Under the pieces are notes generated by a model. The model made no database searches and had not been told where the DNA came from. It worked only from the letters and a program-made list of their open reading frames with translations. Below are positions 62,292 to 64,000 of a DNA stretch of 64,000 nucleotides, piece after piece. The DNA comes from Hymenobacter aranciens (lineage in GTDB: Bacteria; Bacteroidota; Bacteroidia; Cytophagales; Hymenobacteraceae): NCBI RefSeq assembly GCF_030580865.1, contig NZ_JAUQSY010000004.1, positions 124,001 to 188,000 of the forward strand, read 5' to 3'. Both the position numbers and the translations under genes were made by a program. How positions within the stretch are numbered: position 1 is the stretch's first letter; each line of letters opens with the position of its first letter.

Positions 62292-64000
62292 ATGAAAAGA
62301 GGATTACTCACGGGCCTGCTGCTGGCTCTGGGAGTCGTTTCGGCCAAGGCCCAGACCTTGTACGACGACTTCGAAACCACACCGGGCAGCACCCGCCTGG
62401 TGACGTACCGGCCCACTACGGGTGGCACGCTGATTCAAAATCAGATGAATCCGGGCGCCAATGCCGTAAACATGAGCTCAACCGTGGCGCGCTACACCCG
62501 CGCTGCCACTGACTTCGACAACTTCGATATCGAGACGCCGCGCCCGATGGCCGATGTGACGCCGTACATTACTGGCATCAAGCATATGACGATGAAGTTC
62601 TACTCACCGGCTGCGGGCACGCAGGTGATGCTGGTGTTGCAGAATAAAGCCAAAAACCGCTCGGCCGGCTATCCGGCCGGCAAATACCTGGGCGAATTCA
62701 AGGCAACCACCAGCCTGACCAACGCCTGGCAAACCCTGACATTTACATTCAACTCGGTTGACGCCAATAACTTTGACGCCACCGTGACGGCCACCACGAT
62801 TGACGAAATCACGGTGCTGATTGCGCCGGCCACTACCGGCACCGGCACCTACCATTTCGACGACATCAACGGCCCAGAGCTGTCGTCGGGCACGGGCACG
62901 CCCACGGCCGCCCCGGCCGTCACGCAGCTCTTCGATGACTTTGATGCCACGCGCAAGCTGAGCTACCCGGGCGCGGGCGCCGTATTCACGCCGGGCCTAA
63001 CGGCCCCGGCCGGCAATAGCACCGTGGTGGGCCGCTATGTGCGCGGCGCCGACGCCTACGACCAGCTCCAGATGGCCCCGGCCAACGCCACCTTCTTCGA
63101 CGACGTGAGCGGCTTTGCCTCCGCCACGGCCACGGTGAAGCCCTCGCTCAAGTTCTATAACCCCACGGCCGCCGCCATTCCCGTCCGGCTCATCTTCGCC
63201 AACAACGCCCTGCGCGGCAACAACGCGTACTCGACCGGCAATACCGGCATCGCCGGCACCCACTCGGTGTACACGGCCACGACGAGCGCTGCCGCCGGCT
63301 GGCAAACGCTGACCTTTACCTACCAGACTGGCCCCAACGCTGGCGCCTACGACGCCAGCGTGAAAAGCACGGCTATCGACCGCGTGCTGCTGCAAATCAA
63401 CCCCGGCGCCGGCGTTGGCAACCAGTATCATATTGACGACATTACGCTGCCCGCCGCTACCATTCCCGTGGCGAAGCTCTATGAGAACTTCCGGGATGTG
63501 CGTAGCCTGAGCTACGTCGGCGGCGACGGCGTGCTGACGCAGAGCGCCGCCAACCCCAGCACCACCGGCAGCAACCCCAACCCCACTGTGGGCAAGTACG
63601 ACCGCTCGGCCAATATGTACGACGCATTCTACGTGAAGCTGCCCACGGGTGCCGTGGCCGACGACGTGACCGATTTCTTCAATGGCACGCGCAAAATGAC
63701 CATGAAGGTGTACAGCCCGCGCCCGGCCGGCGCCATCGTCACCATTTACATGCTCGACAACACGGCCACCGGCAACAACTACCCCAACGGCCGCGACGCT
63801 TATTACCAAGCCACTACCACCAAGCAAAACGAGTGGGAAACGCTGACCTTCACGCTGACTACCCGCCTGGGCGCGGGCGTGGCGCAGCAGCGCAACATCA
63901 ACGGCTTCGGCATTCAGCTCGGCGATAACAGTACCGCCACCGGCACCTGGTACTTCGACCAGTTCTACGGCCCCAACTTCACCATTGCCCCCGGCACGCT
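62292..64000 (+). CDS. Secreted jelly-roll repeat protein, C-terminus cut off by window edge
   Basis: Open from the ATG at 62292 to the right edge (569 codons, no stop). A signal peptide (MKRGLLTGLLLALGVVSAKAQ) is followed by three repeats of the same kind as in the preceding protein: TLYDDFETTPGSTRLVTY, LFDDFDATRKLSYPG and LYENFRDVRSLSYVGG mark their beginnings, and KHMTMKFYSPAAG, TNAWQTLTFTF and YHFDDI their middles and ends. Identity to the neighbour is moderate, so the genes are paralogues. Export and sorting type cannot be judged without the C-terminus. Confidence 0.82.
   Translation, partial: MKRGLLTGLLLALGVVSAKAQTLYDDFETTPGSTRLVTYRPTTGGTLIQNQMNPGANAVNMSSTVARYTRAATDFDNFDIETPRPMADVTPYITGIKHMTMKFYSPAAGTQVMLVLQNKAKNRSAGYPAGKYLGEFKATTSLTNAWQTLTFTFNSVDANNFDATVTATTIDEITVLIAPATTGTGTYHFDDINGPELSSGTGTPTAAPAVTQLFDDFDATRKLSYPGAGAVFTPGLTAPAGNSTVVGRYVRGADAYDQLQMAPANATFFDDVSGFASATATVKPSLKFYNPTAAAIPVRLIFANNALRGNNAYSTGNTGIAGTHSVYTATTSAAAGWQTLTFTYQTGPNAGAYDASVKSTAIDRVLLQINPGAGVGNQYHIDDITLPAATIPVAKLYENFRDVRSLSYVGGDGVLTQSAANPSTTGSNPNPTVGKYDRSANMYDAFYVKLPTGAVADDVTDFFNGTRKMTMKVYSPRPAGAIVTIYMLDNTATGNNYPNGRDAYYQATTTKQNEWETLTFTLTTRLGAGVAQQRNINGFGIQLGDNSTATGTWYFDQFYGPNFTIAPGT

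Overview
The window looks like a chromosome segment of a GC-rich member of the Bacteroidota, most like Hymenobacter and its relatives (Cytophagales). The pointers are SusC/SusD pairs, a hybrid two-component regulator, type IX secretion (T9SS) C-terminal sorting domains ending in YPNP-type motifs, DUF4142 proteins, and promoters with the Bacteroidota -7 box TAnnTTTG. The assignment rests on gene content only; there is no rRNA in the window.

Region 1 (1-10.5 kb, minus strand) is a pectin-degradation cluster. It holds a CE8 pectinesterase cut by the left edge, a GH43 arabinosidase/xylosidase, a GH105 unsaturated rhamnogalacturonyl hydrolase, a CE12-GH28 fusion (deacetylase plus polygalacturonase), and a large CE8 pectinesterase with T9SS sorting domain. 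Together they would de-esterify, cut and trim pectin.

Region 2 (11.2-29.6 kb, minus strand) is a fructan (levan/inulin) utilization locus. In transcription order it holds a hybrid two-component regulator with a periplasmic-binding-protein sensor, SusC, SusD, an MFS sugar transporter, a PfkB fructokinase, a GH32 fructanase, a GH32-like lipoprotein, two secreted proteins of unknown role and a second GH32-like lipoprotein. Gene content parallels the fructan locus of Bacteroides thetaiotaomicron (BT1754-BT1765). Four consecutive gaps in this operon carry hairpins built from seven-base TTAG-type units.

Region 3 (29.8-48 kb) is mostly housekeeping: tRNA-Val, a TerB-like protein, an MscS channel, a MacB/FtsX-type permease, queA, ispD, an enoyl-CoA hydratase/isomerase, lipoproteins, a calcineurin-type phosphoesterase fused to an outer-membrane barrel, an HD-domain protein with a Pycsar-effector membrane domain, tRNA-Arg and a T9SS repeat protein.

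Region 4 (48-64 kb, plus strand) starts with an unusual receptor: a 7TMR-DISM membrane protein whose C-terminus matches the zinc-ribbon/HTH front end of IS1595-type transposases. It is followed by a likely beta-1,3-glucan (laminarin) locus: GH3, SusC, SusD, a PKD surface lipoprotein, GH16, and two secreted proteins of repeated jelly-roll-like domains, the last cut by the right edge. The region upstream of the GH3 gene resembles the one upstream of the T9SS repeat gene at 46.3 kb, and the receptor gene lies between them. A LacI-type operator-like core (CAAWCGWT) recurs upstream of five carbohydrate or secretion transcription units. The receptor, the TTAG heptad hairpins and the shared promoter/operator motifs are the most novel signals here.
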